64,000 bases of DNA. It comes from Sphingobium ummariense RL-3. GTDB taxonomy: Bacteria > Pseudomonadota > Alphaproteobacteria > Sphingomonadales > Sphingomonadaceae. Below the pieces are notes generated by a model. That model worked only from the letters and a program-made list of their open reading frames with translations. It did no database searches and was not told the origin of the DNA. Each line of letters opens with the position of its first letter. Position 1 is the first letter of the stretch. The DNA lies in NCBI RefSeq assembly GCF_000447205.1, contig NZ_AUWY01000123.1:24478-88477 (forward strand), read 5' to 3'. Both the position numbers and the translations under genes were made by a program. This document shows, in pieces, positions 43,917-55,618 of the stretch.

Positions 43917-43992
43917 GGTGGGCCCGGCAGGACTCGAACCCGCAACCTAGCCGTTATGAGCGGCCAGCTCTAACCATTGAGCTACAGGCCCC
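43917..43992 (-). tRNA. tRNA-Ile (anticodon CAT, lysidine type)
   Basis: Complete cloverleaf on the minus strand: acceptor GGGCCTG/CGGGCCC, anticodon stem GGCCG/CGGCT with loop CTCATAA, T-arm with GTTCGAG, discriminator A and encoded CCA. The body matches the bacterial tRNA-Ile2 type read as CAT before lysidine modification rather than tRNA-Met. Its 3' end faces the broken integrase, so it is the probable insertion site of the lost element. Confidence 0.9.
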
Positions 43993-44016
43993 ACCTGCCA
44001 GCGGGATTAGGCAGCA

Positions 44017-45054
44017 TCAGGCGGCTTGGCAAGCCTGACCACGCGCGGGAACCGCGGCGAGGAACTGGTCCAGCGTCGCTGCGCGTACGCCGCGCCGCGC
44101 GAGATGATCCAGCACTGCGTCCCACCAGCGGTAGAAGGACCGCAGGTCGGCCTCTTCGCGGACATAGGGGGTATGCCCCGGCTCGAGCGTGGGCGAATGG
44201 AAGCTGAAGTTGAGGACGGGCACGCCCTCCTCTATCAGCGCGTCGACGGCCGCCAGAGCGTCCGCGACGGGAACGCCCTCCGGCGTCAGGGGCACGCGGC
44301 TGAACAGGCGGGCGCGGGCGAGAGCGCCGGCCAGCGGGCCCATGGACTGCGCCGTGCGATAGAGACGCTCGCCCCCTGCCCGCAACAAGCCGACAAATGC
44401 CGTGGAAAGAGGCAGCTCGACGATGCCCCGGTCCGAGCCCGCATGATAAGGCGTGAGCGGCATGCCGCGGAAGTCGGGCCCGTTCTGGCCGCTATAGTCG
44501 AAGCGGCTGCGCACCGAGCTGTCCAGCTTAAACCCGGCCTGCTCCAGCAGCCGCGCGCTGTGGGGGCCGACGCCGTAGCGTCCCGCACGATAGGCGACCG
44601 GGCGTCGGCCGAAGCGCTCCGAGATCCGCTGGCAGAGCGCCTCCAGTTTCGCCTGCTCGATCGTCTCGGGCAGGAATCCGGCATAGCTGTTCGCGGCCGA
44701 CACCTCCTCGACATGGGGCGGGTTGACCCATGGGTGCAGATGCGCACCGATGTCGGCGGCATTGTCGGATAACCAGCGCCCCATCATCTCCGCCGCCGCA
44801 TCGCTATCCACCACCGGATAATCGGTGACATAGACGGGCTTCACGCCTGCCTGCGCGAAATAGGCCTGCCCCCGCGCCATGCCGCCAAGAGCAGTGACGC
44901 CATGCCCCGTCCGGCTGAGGGGCGCGTTCCAGTCGAACTCTTCTTCCGTATCGACGAAGAGCATGAAGCGGGTACCGAAGGCCGGATCAAGCGCGATCAT
45001 ATCCTCGGCGGAGGGCGCCTTCAGCAGGTTGCCGTCATGAGGGGAGCTGTTCAT
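44017..45054 (-). CDS. Polysaccharide-deacetylase-like protein (WalW type)
   Basis: 345 residues, NodB-like beta/alpha barrel fold: FMLFVDTEEEFDWN at the start, GAHLHPWVNPP as the metal HxH region, RRPVAYRAGRYGVGPHSARLL, and VLNFSFHSPTLEPG near the C-terminus. These segments match WalW-type polysaccharide deacetylase family proteins. No signal peptide. Role unknown, probably in cell-surface polysaccharide work. First core gene right of the tRNA-Ile. Confidence 0.82.
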   Translation of the reverse strand: MNSSPHDGNLLKAPSAEDMIALDPAFGTRFMLFVDTEEEFDWNAPLSRTGHGVTALGGMARGQAYFAQAGVKPVYVTDYPVVDSDAAAEMMGRWLSDNAADIGAHLHPWVNPPHVEEVSAANSYAGFLPETIEQAKLEALCQRISERFGRRPVAYRAGRYGVGPHSARLLEQAGFKLDSSVRSRFDYSGQNGPDFRGMPLTPYHAGSDRGIVELPLSTAFVGLLRAGGERLYRTAQSMGPLAGALARARLFSRVPLTPEGVPVADALAAVDALIEEGVPVLNFSFHSPTLEPGHTPYVREEADLRSFYRWWDAVLDHLARRGVRAATLDQFLAAVPARGQACQAA

Positions 45055-45098
45055 CGCCTCGCCTTAGCGTGCAATGGTTGCCAGAGGGTTGAGCGGAC

Positions 45099-46892
45099 TC
45101 AGGCCTGGCTGGCGCTGTCGCCGCTGCGCAGGGCGGCGGGAATGGCGAGGAGGAACCGGCCCGCCTCTATGGTCAGGCTGCCGCCGCTGCCGGCCGCTAG
45201 CGAACGGATCAGCCGCAGCGAGAAGCCGAGGCCGAGCAGCGGCCCGTCGGCCCAGTCGCCTTCGGGCGTATAGCCGGGGTCGAGCAGTTGCGCTTCCTCC
45301 ATCCCCGCAAGGCTGGTGGGCCGGTCGATCGCCAGCACCACCCTGCCCTCCGTACCGCTGCCCTGGAACCGGCAGACGCCCGTCAGCAGTTCGCCCTCCG
45401 GCGAAACGGAGATGAGCGTGCGCAGCAGGTGCTGGATCATCCTCTCGCCCTGCACCGGGTCGATGCGGACCGGCGGCAGGTCGCGCGCCATGTCGATCTC
45501 GATCCGGCTGTTCTTGCCGTTCATCTGGTCGCGGAAGCGCGCAGTCACCTGTGACACCAGCAGGCTGGGGTCGAGCAGGCGCGGGAGATTGGGCGAATCG
45601 CCTCGGGACACCTTGGCCGCCAGGTCCAGATCGTCGAAGGCACTCAGCAAATGCCGCGCATCACGAGCGATGTTCCCGGCCATGTCGCGATATTCCGGGC
45701 CGGACGGCCCGAACAGTTCCTGCTCGATGATTTCCGCGAAGCCCAGGATCGCATTCAGCGGCGTGCGCAGTTCGTGAACCAACTGGCGGAGCGAGTCGGC
45801 GGACAGGCCGGAGAGCAGGTGCGGCCCCTGGTCGGGTTCCGCCGCGACCTCGTGCAGATGGGGGCGGCGCGCCTGCCCGCGATAGCCCTGGAACCGGCCC
45901 GAGCGCGGGTCGAAAAAGGGAGTCGCGGAAAAGCGCCAGTCGCCCGCCACGGCGCCACCAACGATGGTGAAACGTCCGTTGCGGAAGCCGCTGCGCCGGG
46001 CAAAGGCGCCGGCGACATGGCCATCGGGCCCGCTGCCGCCATCCAGCGGCATCTGCGCCAGCGACAATCCCACCAGGGCCGCGCGCGGCCCCTGGTCGAC
46101 CCAGATGATGACGCCCTCGGCATCCGTTTCGAAGGCGAAGGAGGGCACCATCGTCTCGTCCGGGCGAGGCCTGGAAGGCGCTTCGCTGACGGCCCCCAGC
46201 TGCCGGGCACTGGTGAACCGCTCGATGCGATCGACCAGCGTACGGATCTGGCTCGGCTCGGCGGCGCGCGGCTGCGGGGTTGCCGGGGCCTCAGGCTCCC
46301 CAAGCGTCTCTATCTCGGGCGCGAGCATCATGTCAGGCGTCAGCAGCATGTCGTCCGACGCAGCGTCCACCGCCAGGGCGGAGGTCAGCACCAGGTCTGC
46401 CGGTCCGAAAGCCTCCAGCGCCTGCCGGGTCTGCGGCCCCATGTCGTGGCGTCCCCGCAGTACCCCTCGCGCCGTCGGGGTGAGCCGGGGCACCATATCG
46501 GCCCACAGTGCATCGGGCAGCTGGGCACGAGCCATGGCCGCCGCAGCGATGGAGGGCCGGTCGCCGGCGAAGAATTCGACCAGGGTTACCGAGCGCAGGC
46601 GGCTGCCCAGTTCCACGACGGTTGCGATCCGCTGGGTTTCGGACAGTTTCTGCCGCAGGCTGCCGAGACGTTCCAGCAGCGCGCTCCGCTCGATCGGGCC
46701 GATCGCCGAGCGGTCATAGCGGTCATGCTGAGCCAGCAGGTCCACGCATTGCCGCCACAACGTCACGGCGCCTATGCCGCTGCGGTCCTCGGCAGCCAGC
46801 ACCGTCTGCATCAGATCGTTGAAACGCACCCTGGGAACCATCCTCAATAGCGCGGCACGCCTGCGTCGTCGCAGCGCCCGTCCGTCCAGCAT
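45099..46892 (-). CDS. Histidine-kinase-like protein with degenerate ATPase domain
   Basis: 597 residues, no membrane segment. The N-terminal half is helical with no clear domain; a PAS-like region follows (SFAFETDAEGVIIWVDQG). HisKA domain: LRQLVHELRTPLNAILGFAEIIE, with H373 as phospho-acceptor. In the ATPase region the N-box reads HLLRTLISVSPEG without the usual asparagines, and no DxGxG box is found, although GLGFSLRLIRSLAAGSGGSL resembles the G2 box. Start at 46892 (MLDGRAL); ATG at 46841 is an alternative. Divergent from the Lrp regulator. Confidence 0.78.
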   Translation of the reverse strand: MLDGRALRRRRRAALLRMVPRVRFNDLMQTVLAAEDRSGIGAVTLWRQCVDLLAQHDRYDRSAIGPIERSALLERLGSLRQKLSETQRIATVVELGSRLRSVTLVEFFAGDRPSIAAAAMARAQLPDALWADMVPRLTPTARGVLRGRHDMGPQTRQALEAFGPADLVLTSALAVDAASDDMLLTPDMMLAPEIETLGEPEAPATPQPRAAEPSQIRTLVDRIERFTSARQLGAVSEAPSRPRPDETMVPSFAFETDAEGVIIWVDQGPRAALVGLSLAQMPLDGGSGPDGHVAGAFARRSGFRNGRFTIVGGAVAGDWRFSATPFFDPRSGRFQGYRGQARRPHLHEVAAEPDQGPHLLSGLSADSLRQLVHELRTPLNAILGFAEIIEQELFGPSGPEYRDMAGNIARDARHLLSAFDDLDLAAKVSRGDSPNLPRLLDPSLLVSQVTARFRDQMNGKNSRIEIDMARDLPPVRIDPVQGERMIQHLLRTLISVSPEGELLTGVCRFQGSGTEGRVVLAIDRPTSLAGMEEAQLLDPGYTPEGDWADGPLLGLGFSLRLIRSLAAGSGGSLTIEAGRFLLAIPAALRSGDSASQA

Positions 46893-46966
46893 AGCGACAG
46901 TGCCGCGCACCTCCAAGGGAAAGGAGGCCTTCGCCGGCCGCTTATCAGCGTTACATAGTGGGACAA

Positions 46967-46994
46967 TTGCATTGCCGTGAAATATTATTATGAT
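46967..46994 (+). promoter_or_regulatory. Putative sigma70-type promoter of the Lrp-family gene
   Basis: TTGCAT (46967-46972), 16-base spacer, TATGAT (46989-46994), 36 bases before the chosen ATG at 47031. The AT-rich block around it contrasts with the surrounding GC-rich DNA and is also a typical place for an Lrp-like autoregulatory site. Confidence 0.5.
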
Positions 46995-47030
46995 GCGTAC
47001 CGCCAGAGTGGAAAGGAAATAATCGGAATA

Positions 47031-47504
47031 ATGGCTGGCCCCAATATTGACGACATCGACCTCCAGATCCTCGGCGAGTTGCAGGAGGACGGCCGGATGA
47101 CCAACGTGGATCTGGCCCGCAAGGTGGGCCTGACCGCGCCTCCCTGCCTGCGCCGCGTCCGCGCCTTGGAGGAGATGGGCGCGATCACCTCCTACCACGC
47201 GGTGGTGGACCCGGCGATGCTGGGCTACACCATCACGGTCTTCGCCATGGTCAGCCTCAAAAGCCAGGCCGAGGCGGACCTGAAAGCGTTCGAGGACCAT
47301 ATCGCGGCCCTGCCCGAAGTGCGCGAATGCCATATGCTGAACGGCGAGATCGACTTCATCCTGAAGGTCGTCGCGCGCGACCTGCAGAGCTTCCAGCAGT
47401 TCCTGACGTCCAAGCTGACGCCGGCGCCCAATGTGGTCAGCGTCAAGACATCGCTGACCATCCGCACCTCAAAGAATCTGCCCGGGGTGCCGCTGCCGGT
47501 CTGA
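47031..47504 (+). CDS. Lrp/AsnC-family transcriptional regulator
   Basis: 157 residues. N-terminal helix-turn-helix IDDIDLQILGELQEDGRMTN, VDLARKVGLTAPPCLRRVRALEE; C-terminal RAM domain with VRECHMLNGEIDFILKVVARD. AAGGAAAT upstream of ATG 47031 supports this start over an in-frame GTG at 46977. Probably an amino-acid-responsive regulator; target genes not identifiable here. Confidence 0.92.
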   Translation: MAGPNIDDIDLQILGELQEDGRMTNVDLARKVGLTAPPCLRRVRALEEMGAITSYHAVVDPAMLGYTITVFAMVSLKSQAEADLKAFEDHIAALPEVRECHMLNGEIDFILKVVARDLQSFQQFLTSKLTPAPNVVSVKTSLTIRTSKNLPGVPLPV

Positions 47505-47591
47505 CGCCACGGCGGGCGCCTTGACGTCTTGGGAGGGAAAAACGGCATCCCCGCCGGCGCAGCGCCGACGAGGTTGTATAACCGCTCGCCC

Positions 47592-48875
47592 TTAGCGGCC
47601 CGCCGTCGGTGCAGCAGAAGGAGCGCCCGCCACATCGCGCGCCTTCTGGTCGATCCATATAGACCAGAATCCGGCAACATTGCTCCAGTCGCCCGACGCC
47701 TGTGCAAGGGCGCCTTTGCCCCCCGCCAGGTCGCCGGACCGGGCGAGAGCCACGCCCAGCCGGGCGTTGGCATGATTCGCATTCACGCCGCCCTTGGCGA
47801 GCGCGAGGCGATAATGCTCGGCCGCCTGCGGAAACTGGCCCAGGGAGAAATAGGCGTCGGCGACGCTCAGCGCCGGACTGCCGTCACTGGCCGCTGCCGC
47901 CTTCTTCGCGAGCGCCGGCAGGCCCGCGATTTCCTTCGTCGCCTTGGGCGTGACGGTCTTGAGCAACTGCGCAGTCACGGTCTGGGTCGGGGTCAGCTTG
48001 CCGGCCGCCCGCCCCGCCTCGATGATGGCCTTGGCCTCGGCATCATAGCCGCTCTTTTCCGCAAGCTGGGCATAGGCCTGATAATCGCGCTCGCTGGCCA
48101 TGGCGCCATTGGCCGCTTGCAGGCGGTAGAGGTCCAGCTTCGCCTGCGAATCCACCCCGTCGGCCGATAGATAGTTGGTCAGTGCCGATCGCCAATCTGC
48201 CGCCGACGGGTAATGCGCCAGCCGTTCGCGATAGAGCGCACCGACATCGGCCCAGTCATTCGCCTGATAGGCCAGCGAAATCGCCTTGTCGTACCAGGCG
48301 GCGGGAATGGGCTTACCCGATGCCCGCTGTCTTTCCAGCGCCTGCTGGACGAAGGGTCGGGCCTCCTTCGGACGGTTTCGCCGCATCGCGATGTCGGCGC
48401 GCAGCATTGTCGCGTCAATCTCGTCATAGCCCAGCGTTCGGGCGTAATCGAGCTGCGCGATGGCGTCGTCATAATTGCCGACGACGAAGGACAGATAGCC
48501 CGCAATATAGCGTAGCCGCGGCGCGTCGGTGCGCGGCACGGCGGCCGTCTTGAACATGTCGGTCAACGCGATGCGCTGCGCCTGGACGTCGCGGCGCGCC
48601 ACCGCCAGCTCGAAACGCAGGCCCGCCGCGGCATAGGCCTCAAAATCGGTCGCAGGGGTCAGCGACATGATCCGCGTCCCGGCCGATGCAATGTCGCCGC
48701 TCTGCAACGCCGCTTCCGCCGCCTGAACGCCGGCCCGGAATCCGTCGGACATCTCGATAGGCGGACCGACGTTGATGGGCTTCTTCTTCTTCGCGTCGGC
48801 CGTGGTCGAAAAAGCGAGAGCCGCAATCAGCGCCACCGGCGCCGCATAACCAAATATAGGATAACGCACGGGCAC
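47592..48875 (-). CDS. Secreted TPR-repeat protein
   Basis: 427 residues. GTG at 48875 (preceded by GGGGAGG) starts a signal peptide, VALIAALAFSTTADA, followed by lysine-rich KKKKP. The mature part is built from helical tetratricopeptide-like repeats (DAIAQLDYARTLGYDEID, ADAYFSLGQFPQAAEHYRLALAKGG, ANARLGVALARSGDL). It is a paralogue of the next gene upstream, with the same C-terminal plan. Probable periplasmic scaffold; function unknown. Confidence 0.82.
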   Translation of the reverse strand: MPVRYPIFGYAAPVALIAALAFSTTADAKKKKPINVGPPIEMSDGFRAGVQAAEAALQSGDIASAGTRIMSLTPATDFEAYAAAGLRFELAVARRDVQAQRIALTDMFKTAAVPRTDAPRLRYIAGYLSFVVGNYDDAIAQLDYARTLGYDEIDATMLRADIAMRRNRPKEARPFVQQALERQRASGKPIPAAWYDKAISLAYQANDWADVGALYRERLAHYPSAADWRSALTNYLSADGVDSQAKLDLYRLQAANGAMASERDYQAYAQLAEKSGYDAEAKAIIEAGRAAGKLTPTQTVTAQLLKTVTPKATKEIAGLPALAKKAAAASDGSPALSVADAYFSLGQFPQAAEHYRLALAKGGVNANHANARLGVALARSGDLAGGKGALAQASGDWSNVAGFWSIWIDQKARDVAGAPSAAPTAGR

Positions 48876-48972
48876 TGAAGCCTCCCCGCCCTTCTTCGGC
48901 CCATCCCCCGACGGGCCGGTATTCGCCAGAAATGGCCGCGCCGCCCGATGCAGGGCAGCGCGGCGTGATTCG

Positions 48973-50259
48973 TCAGGCCGACTTGGTGGCCAGGTAGGAC
49001 AGCCACAGGTCAGCGATCTTCTTGCGCGCACCGCCTTGGACCGACTGGAACGCCGTCTTCGCCGAAGCCACGTCGCCGCCCAGGGCCTTGGCAATGCCCA
49101 GGCGGGTGTTCACCTCGTCCGCATCGACGCCGCCCTTCTGCTTGGCAAGTTCAAACATCGCGGCCGCCTTCGCATAGTCGCCATAGCCGAGATAAGCGTC
49201 GGCGGTGGCCGCCGCGACCTTCCCGTTGGCCGCCTTGCCCGCATCGGCCTCGGCAGCCGGCAGGGACGCCTTATCACCCTGGATCCTGGGAATCGCGAGC
49301 TGATAGAGGTCATTGCCCTGGGTCGCATTCAGAACACCCTTGGCGCGACCGCCGTCGATCGCCGACTTCACCTCGCCGTAGATGCCGGTCTTGGACGCCA
49401 TCTCCGCATATTCGACATAGTCGCCGGCGACGACCAGGCCGCCGGAAGCCGCCATCAGGCGCAGCACGTCCAGATTCTCACGATTGGTGATCGTGGGGTT
49501 CGACTGCTGGAAAAGGCGGATCAGCGTCCGCAGATTCTCGCCGCTGGGCTGTGCCTCATAGGCCCACTTCGCCCAGTCCGTCACTTCGGGCAGACGGGCC
49601 GCGGCGGCGCGGCTGACACCGATCTGGTACCACTGCGCCGGCGGCTGCTGGCCCGCGGCCTTCATCGCGTCGGCGCCGGCCTTCAGCGCGGCCAGGCCCT
49701 GCTGGTTCAGGCCACGGGCGGGCTCGGCCGTCGGATTGCCGGTGCCCGCCTTGCCGAAATAGGCCTGGGCCAGCGTCGGATTCACCGCCTCCGGCTTGTA
49801 TCCCGCCTGCAGCGCAGCCTGAGCGCGCTGGATGGCAAGGTCGTAATTCTTGGCGCCGAGCGCCTGGTCGGCGGCGATGGCGTTGAACTGCCCGGCCTGC
49901 TCCGGGGGTGTAAGGCCGCTGTCGAGCATCTGGGTCAGCGCCTCGCCCTGAAGGGCCGCATCCTTCGATGCGATGGAAGTGTTCAGCTTGATCGCACCGA
50001 TCTGATATTTGTCGTCATTCGACGTCGCCTTGCTGTCGGCATCGGCGAGCGCGGCCTTGGCCCCGGCCCAGTCCTGCGCCTCCGAAGCCTTCTGCGCGGC
50101 CTGCAAAGCCTTGATGACGTCGGGCGAAACATTCAGCTTCGGCCCCTTCTGCTCTTCCTTATCCTTCTTCGCGGCCAGGGCAGGCGCCGTCACGGCGCCA
50201 CCGGCAACCGCCAGGGCCAAAGCAAGCGCCATGGGGGAAACAAAACGCATGATCCTCAT
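48973..50259 (-). CDS. Secreted TPR-repeat protein, paralogue of the neighbour
   Basis: 428 residues. Signal peptide ALALALAVAGGAVTAPALA, then charged KKDKEEQKG, and helical repeats ending ADAYLGYGDYAKAAAMFELAKQKGG, NTRLGIAKALGGDVASAKTAF. The C-terminal blocks align with the protein encoded at 47592, so the pair arose by tandem duplication. It begins about 250 bases from gyrA, which is divergent. Confidence 0.82.
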   Translation of the reverse strand: MRIMRFVSPMALALALAVAGGAVTAPALAAKKDKEEQKGPKLNVSPDVIKALQAAQKASEAQDWAGAKAALADADSKATSNDDKYQIGAIKLNTSIASKDAALQGEALTQMLDSGLTPPEQAGQFNAIAADQALGAKNYDLAIQRAQAALQAGYKPEAVNPTLAQAYFGKAGTGNPTAEPARGLNQQGLAALKAGADAMKAAGQQPPAQWYQIGVSRAAAARLPEVTDWAKWAYEAQPSGENLRTLIRLFQQSNPTITNRENLDVLRLMAASGGLVVAGDYVEYAEMASKTGIYGEVKSAIDGGRAKGVLNATQGNDLYQLAIPRIQGDKASLPAAEADAGKAANGKVAAATADAYLGYGDYAKAAAMFELAKQKGGVDADEVNTRLGIAKALGGDVASAKTAFQSVQGGARKKIADLWLSYLATKSA

Positions 50260-50505
50260 CTCCTCTGCACGCCTGCGGGGGACAGGCAGGCGACCTTCCG
50301 GGTTATGCGCCGGTTAGGGGCCGACGCGTGAACGGCCATTGAACAAGCCTATATCGGCGCAATTTGCAACCGTCTTGCGCGCCTCCCGTTCCCGCTGCCG
50401 CTTGCTCTGCACGCGCAGGCGCGCGCGTGCGCGAGGGGTGACAGATTTGTTTCGCTCCGCTAGTGCTCTGGCAACGAACCACATCCATCCAAAAAGAGAA
50501 TCGCA
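50260..50505. other. gyrA upstream region with GC-rich palindrome
   Basis: 246 bases between divergent starts; must carry the promoters of gyrA and of the TPR gene. A GC-rich palindrome GCACGCGC...GCGCGTGC spans about 50409-50430. No confident promoter hexamers were assigned. Confidence 0.4.
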
Positions 50506-53177
<2,672 letters not shown>

Positions 53178-53181
<4 letters not shown>

Positions 53182-53525
53182 GCGACCTCTTTGCCTACAA
53201 GATCCTGACGGCCGACCAATATGAGGCGCTCAAGGCCGACGGCGTCTTCAAGGGCGCGCCGGTCGATCTGCAGGATGGCTATATTCACATGTCGACCCGC
53301 GAACAGGCGGCGGAGACGGCGGCGAAGCATTTCGCCGGGCAGGACCGGCTCGTCATGCTGATGATCGACCTCGCCCCCTTCGGCGAGGCGATCCGGTGGG
53401 AGCCCTCAAGGGGCGGCGCCCTCTTCCCGCATCTGTACGGCGACCTGCCGATGAGCGCGGTGGCGGGCAAGGTGGTCCTGCGCCTCGACGCGGAGGGGCG
53501 GCATCAGTTCCCTGCGGGTTTCTGA
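53178..53525 (+). CDS. DUF952 protein
   Basis: 115 residues: AYKILTADQYEALKADGVFKG, LQDGYIHMSTREQAAETAAKHF, LVMLMIDLAP and EPSRGGALFPHLYGDLP are standard DUF952 features. Function unknown, related in fold to ADP-ribosyltransferase-like proteins according to family descriptions. The GTG overlaps the gyrA stop. Its 3' end overlaps the convergent glycosyltransferase gene by 22 bases. Confidence 0.88.
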
Positions 53526-54646
53526 CCTGCCGGGACCATGTTCACCACCCTGCCCTTCCTCACCCGATAGTCCCACCCGCCCCAGCGGATGCGATTCGAG
53601 CAGGCGGCGACCAGCTGGAACGCCAGATGCGTCCAGCTCACACCGAAGGGCGCCAGCGCGTCCCATAGCAGCGATCGCACGACCTTGCGTGCCTCCGCAG
53701 GATCGACCACGCCGGTGACGATGCGCCACCGCAGCGCCGCGCGCGCCCACGCCGCGCCATAGCCGACCAGCACGGCGACCCAGCCGCCCCAGAGCAAGGC
53801 CCAGGCCCAGCCCAGCGCATGCACGCCGACCATCGCCGTCGCCAGCCGCCACAGGCCGGGGCTGTTGGTCGCGAGATGCCGGTACTGTCGCACGCCGAAG
53901 CGCAGCGCATCGAAGCCCGGGCCGTACAGCGGGCTGGGAATCATCAGGTCACGTACCGGCCGCAGGCGCAGCTTCCGGCGCCATCCCTCCAGACCGATGG
54001 TGAGATCGTCGGACAGCCGCCCCGCCAGCAACGCGTCGAGATCGAGCATATCCGCCGTATCCCGGCTCATCGCCATCGCTCCCGCCCAGGGCAGCGTGGC
54101 GCTGGCGAAGCGCGGCCAGGTCGCGAGCTGCATCTCGACCGCACCGACCAGCGCCAGGACTGCATCGGCGTCGGGCAGCTGTAGCCGATATCCCGTTGCG
54201 ATGTCGGCCTTGCCGCGCACCAGCGGGAACAGCAGCCGGCCGACCATCCGCTCGGGCGGCAGGATGTCCGCGTCGATGAAGACGAGATAGCGATCGTCGG
54301 GCCGCAGCGCACGGATCGCCGCCCGCAGCTTGTGCACCTTCTGCCCCTCGTCCAGTGCCACACCCGCGCGGACGATCTCCACCCGGCCCGGCTCCCGCAG
54401 GGCCAGCGCCTCGGCGGCGGGACAGTTGCCCGATGTGGCCAGGACCAAGCGGAACGGGACCGCCTGCGCCCCAAGCCGGGTGACGAGATCAGCGCCGCCA
54501 TCCCAATCGTCCCGCACCGGCAGAATCATCGTCACGCCGGCGGGCGCCTCCTCCTGCCGGTCGCTCGGCATATGGCGCAGGAAGAGAAACACGCCCAGCA
54601 CCGTCGCGCCCTGCGCCAGCGCCCATAGGGCCAGAATGATCGTCAC
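53504..54646 (-). CDS. Family 2-type membrane glycosyltransferase
   Basis: 380 residues. N-terminal membrane segment ILALWALAQGATVLGVFLFL, GT-A core with YLVFIDADILPPE (DxD-like), ADIATGYRLQLPDADAV, LSDDLTIGLEGWRR and QYRHLATNSP (at the place of QxxRW), then two or more C-terminal membrane segments around GWAWALLWGGWVAVLVGYG. Pattern resembles ceramide glucosyltransferase/HpnI-like GT2 enzymes; sphingomonads make glycosphingolipids, so a lipid acceptor is plausible but not shown. Confidence 0.8.
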   Translation of the reverse strand: MTIILALWALAQGATVLGVFLFLRHMPSDRQEEAPAGVTMILPVRDDWDGGADLVTRLGAQAVPFRLVLATSGNCPAAEALALREPGRVEIVRAGVALDEGQKVHKLRAAIRALRPDDRYLVFIDADILPPERMVGRLLFPLVRGKADIATGYRLQLPDADAVLALVGAVEMQLATWPRFASATLPWAGAMAMSRDTADMLDLDALLAGRLSDDLTIGLEGWRRKLRLRPVRDLMIPSPLYGPGFDALRFGVRQYRHLATNSPGLWRLATAMVGVHALGWAWALLWGGWVAVLVGYGAAWARAALRWRIVTGVVDPAEARKVVRSLLWDALAPFGVSWTHLAFQLVAACSNRIRWGGWDYRVRKGRVVNMVPAGQKPAGN

Positions 54647-54667
54647 GCGGGGATAGCCCCTTTACCC

Positions 54668-55609
54668 ATGGTCCGGCCCGTGTATGACCTAGCCTATGCC
54701 CAGTGCCAACCCACCGCGCGCAGCGCGCTGACGGTCATGTTCTACAATTCCCTGAGCTACTCCCTCATGCGCCGCCTGCCGGTGTCGGCAGGGTCCGCAT
54801 TCGGCGGCTGGATGGCGGGCAAGCTGGCGCCCCGACAGATGCCGCTGCGATCGGCGCGGGCGGCGCGCAACCTTGCGATCCTTCGCCCCGACCTGGACGA
54901 TGCGCAGGCGCGGGCGATGCTCGACCGTCGGTGGCGGAACATGGGACGCTTCATCGCGGAGCTGCCCTCGATGGACCGGCTGCTGGGCCCCGATCATCTC
55001 GCCATAGAGGACCATGCGGCCTATCGCGCGGTTGTCGACGGCGATGGGCGCCTGATCGTCGTCTCGCTGCATATCGGCCATTGGGACCTCATCGCAGCGC
55101 ATCTGAAGCTCCAGATCGAACGGCCGCTGATCGGCGTGCACCAGTTGCCGGACGACCCGGCGCAGGCGCGCATGCTGGCGAAGGCGCGGTCGTCCTATCT
55201 GGAGGAGGCGCAGTCTGCCGGCGAAGGGGCTGCGCGAAAGATATTGCGCCATCTGGGCCGGCACGACCGGGGCTTCGCCTATATCCTGCTCGACGAGCGG
55301 CTGGACCGTCAGGTCGCCTTCCCCACCTTCGGGCGTCCGCTGGAACCACGCGGCAACGTTTCCATCGCGCTGAGGCTCGCACGGGCGTCGAAGGCGCGCA
55401 TCCTGCCCGTCTATCTCGCGCGGGAGGACGGCCCGAGGTTCACCCTTCGCTGGCACGCGCCCCTCGATCCGGCGGAAATGAGCCAGCAGGCGATGTTCGC
55501 CGCGCTCGACGCCTGGTTCGGTCGCGCGGCGCTCGACCATCTCGACCAGTGGCTGGCGCTGCAGGACATGGACCTCGCCCAAGGTGACGCGCCGGCGCAA
55601 GGCGTCTAA
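54668..55609 (+). CDS. Lysophospholipid/lipid A-type acyltransferase (LpxL/HtrB family)
   Basis: 313 residues. Acyltransferase HxxxxD motif in VVSLHIGHWDLIAAH, preceded by RRWRNMGRFIAELPSM and followed by LDERLDRQVAFPTFGRPL and ARASKARILPVYLAR. Membrane-associated enzyme adding a fatty acyl chain to lipid A-like or other lipids. It is divergent from the glycosyltransferase with about 20 bases between starts and ends ten bases before trpF. Confidence 0.85.
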   Translation: MVRPVYDLAYAQCQPTARSALTVMFYNSLSYSLMRRLPVSAGSAFGGWMAGKLAPRQMPLRSARAARNLAILRPDLDDAQARAMLDRRWRNMGRFIAELPSMDRLLGPDHLAIEDHAAYRAVVDGDGRLIVVSLHIGHWDLIAAHLKLQIERPLIGVHQLPDDPAQARMLAKARSSYLEEAQSAGEGAARKILRHLGRHDRGFAYILLDERLDRQVAFPTFGRPLEPRGNVSIALRLARASKARILPVYLAREDGPRFTLRWHAPLDPAEMSQQAMFAALDAWFGRAALDHLDQWLALQDMDLAQGDAPAQGV

Positions 55610-55618
55610 AGCCGCCCC

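Noticed and set aside
43917..43992. tRNA-Met reading of the CAT anticodon tRNA
   Set aside because: Stem sequences match the tRNA-Ile2 (lysidine) type; not the initiator or elongator Met pattern.
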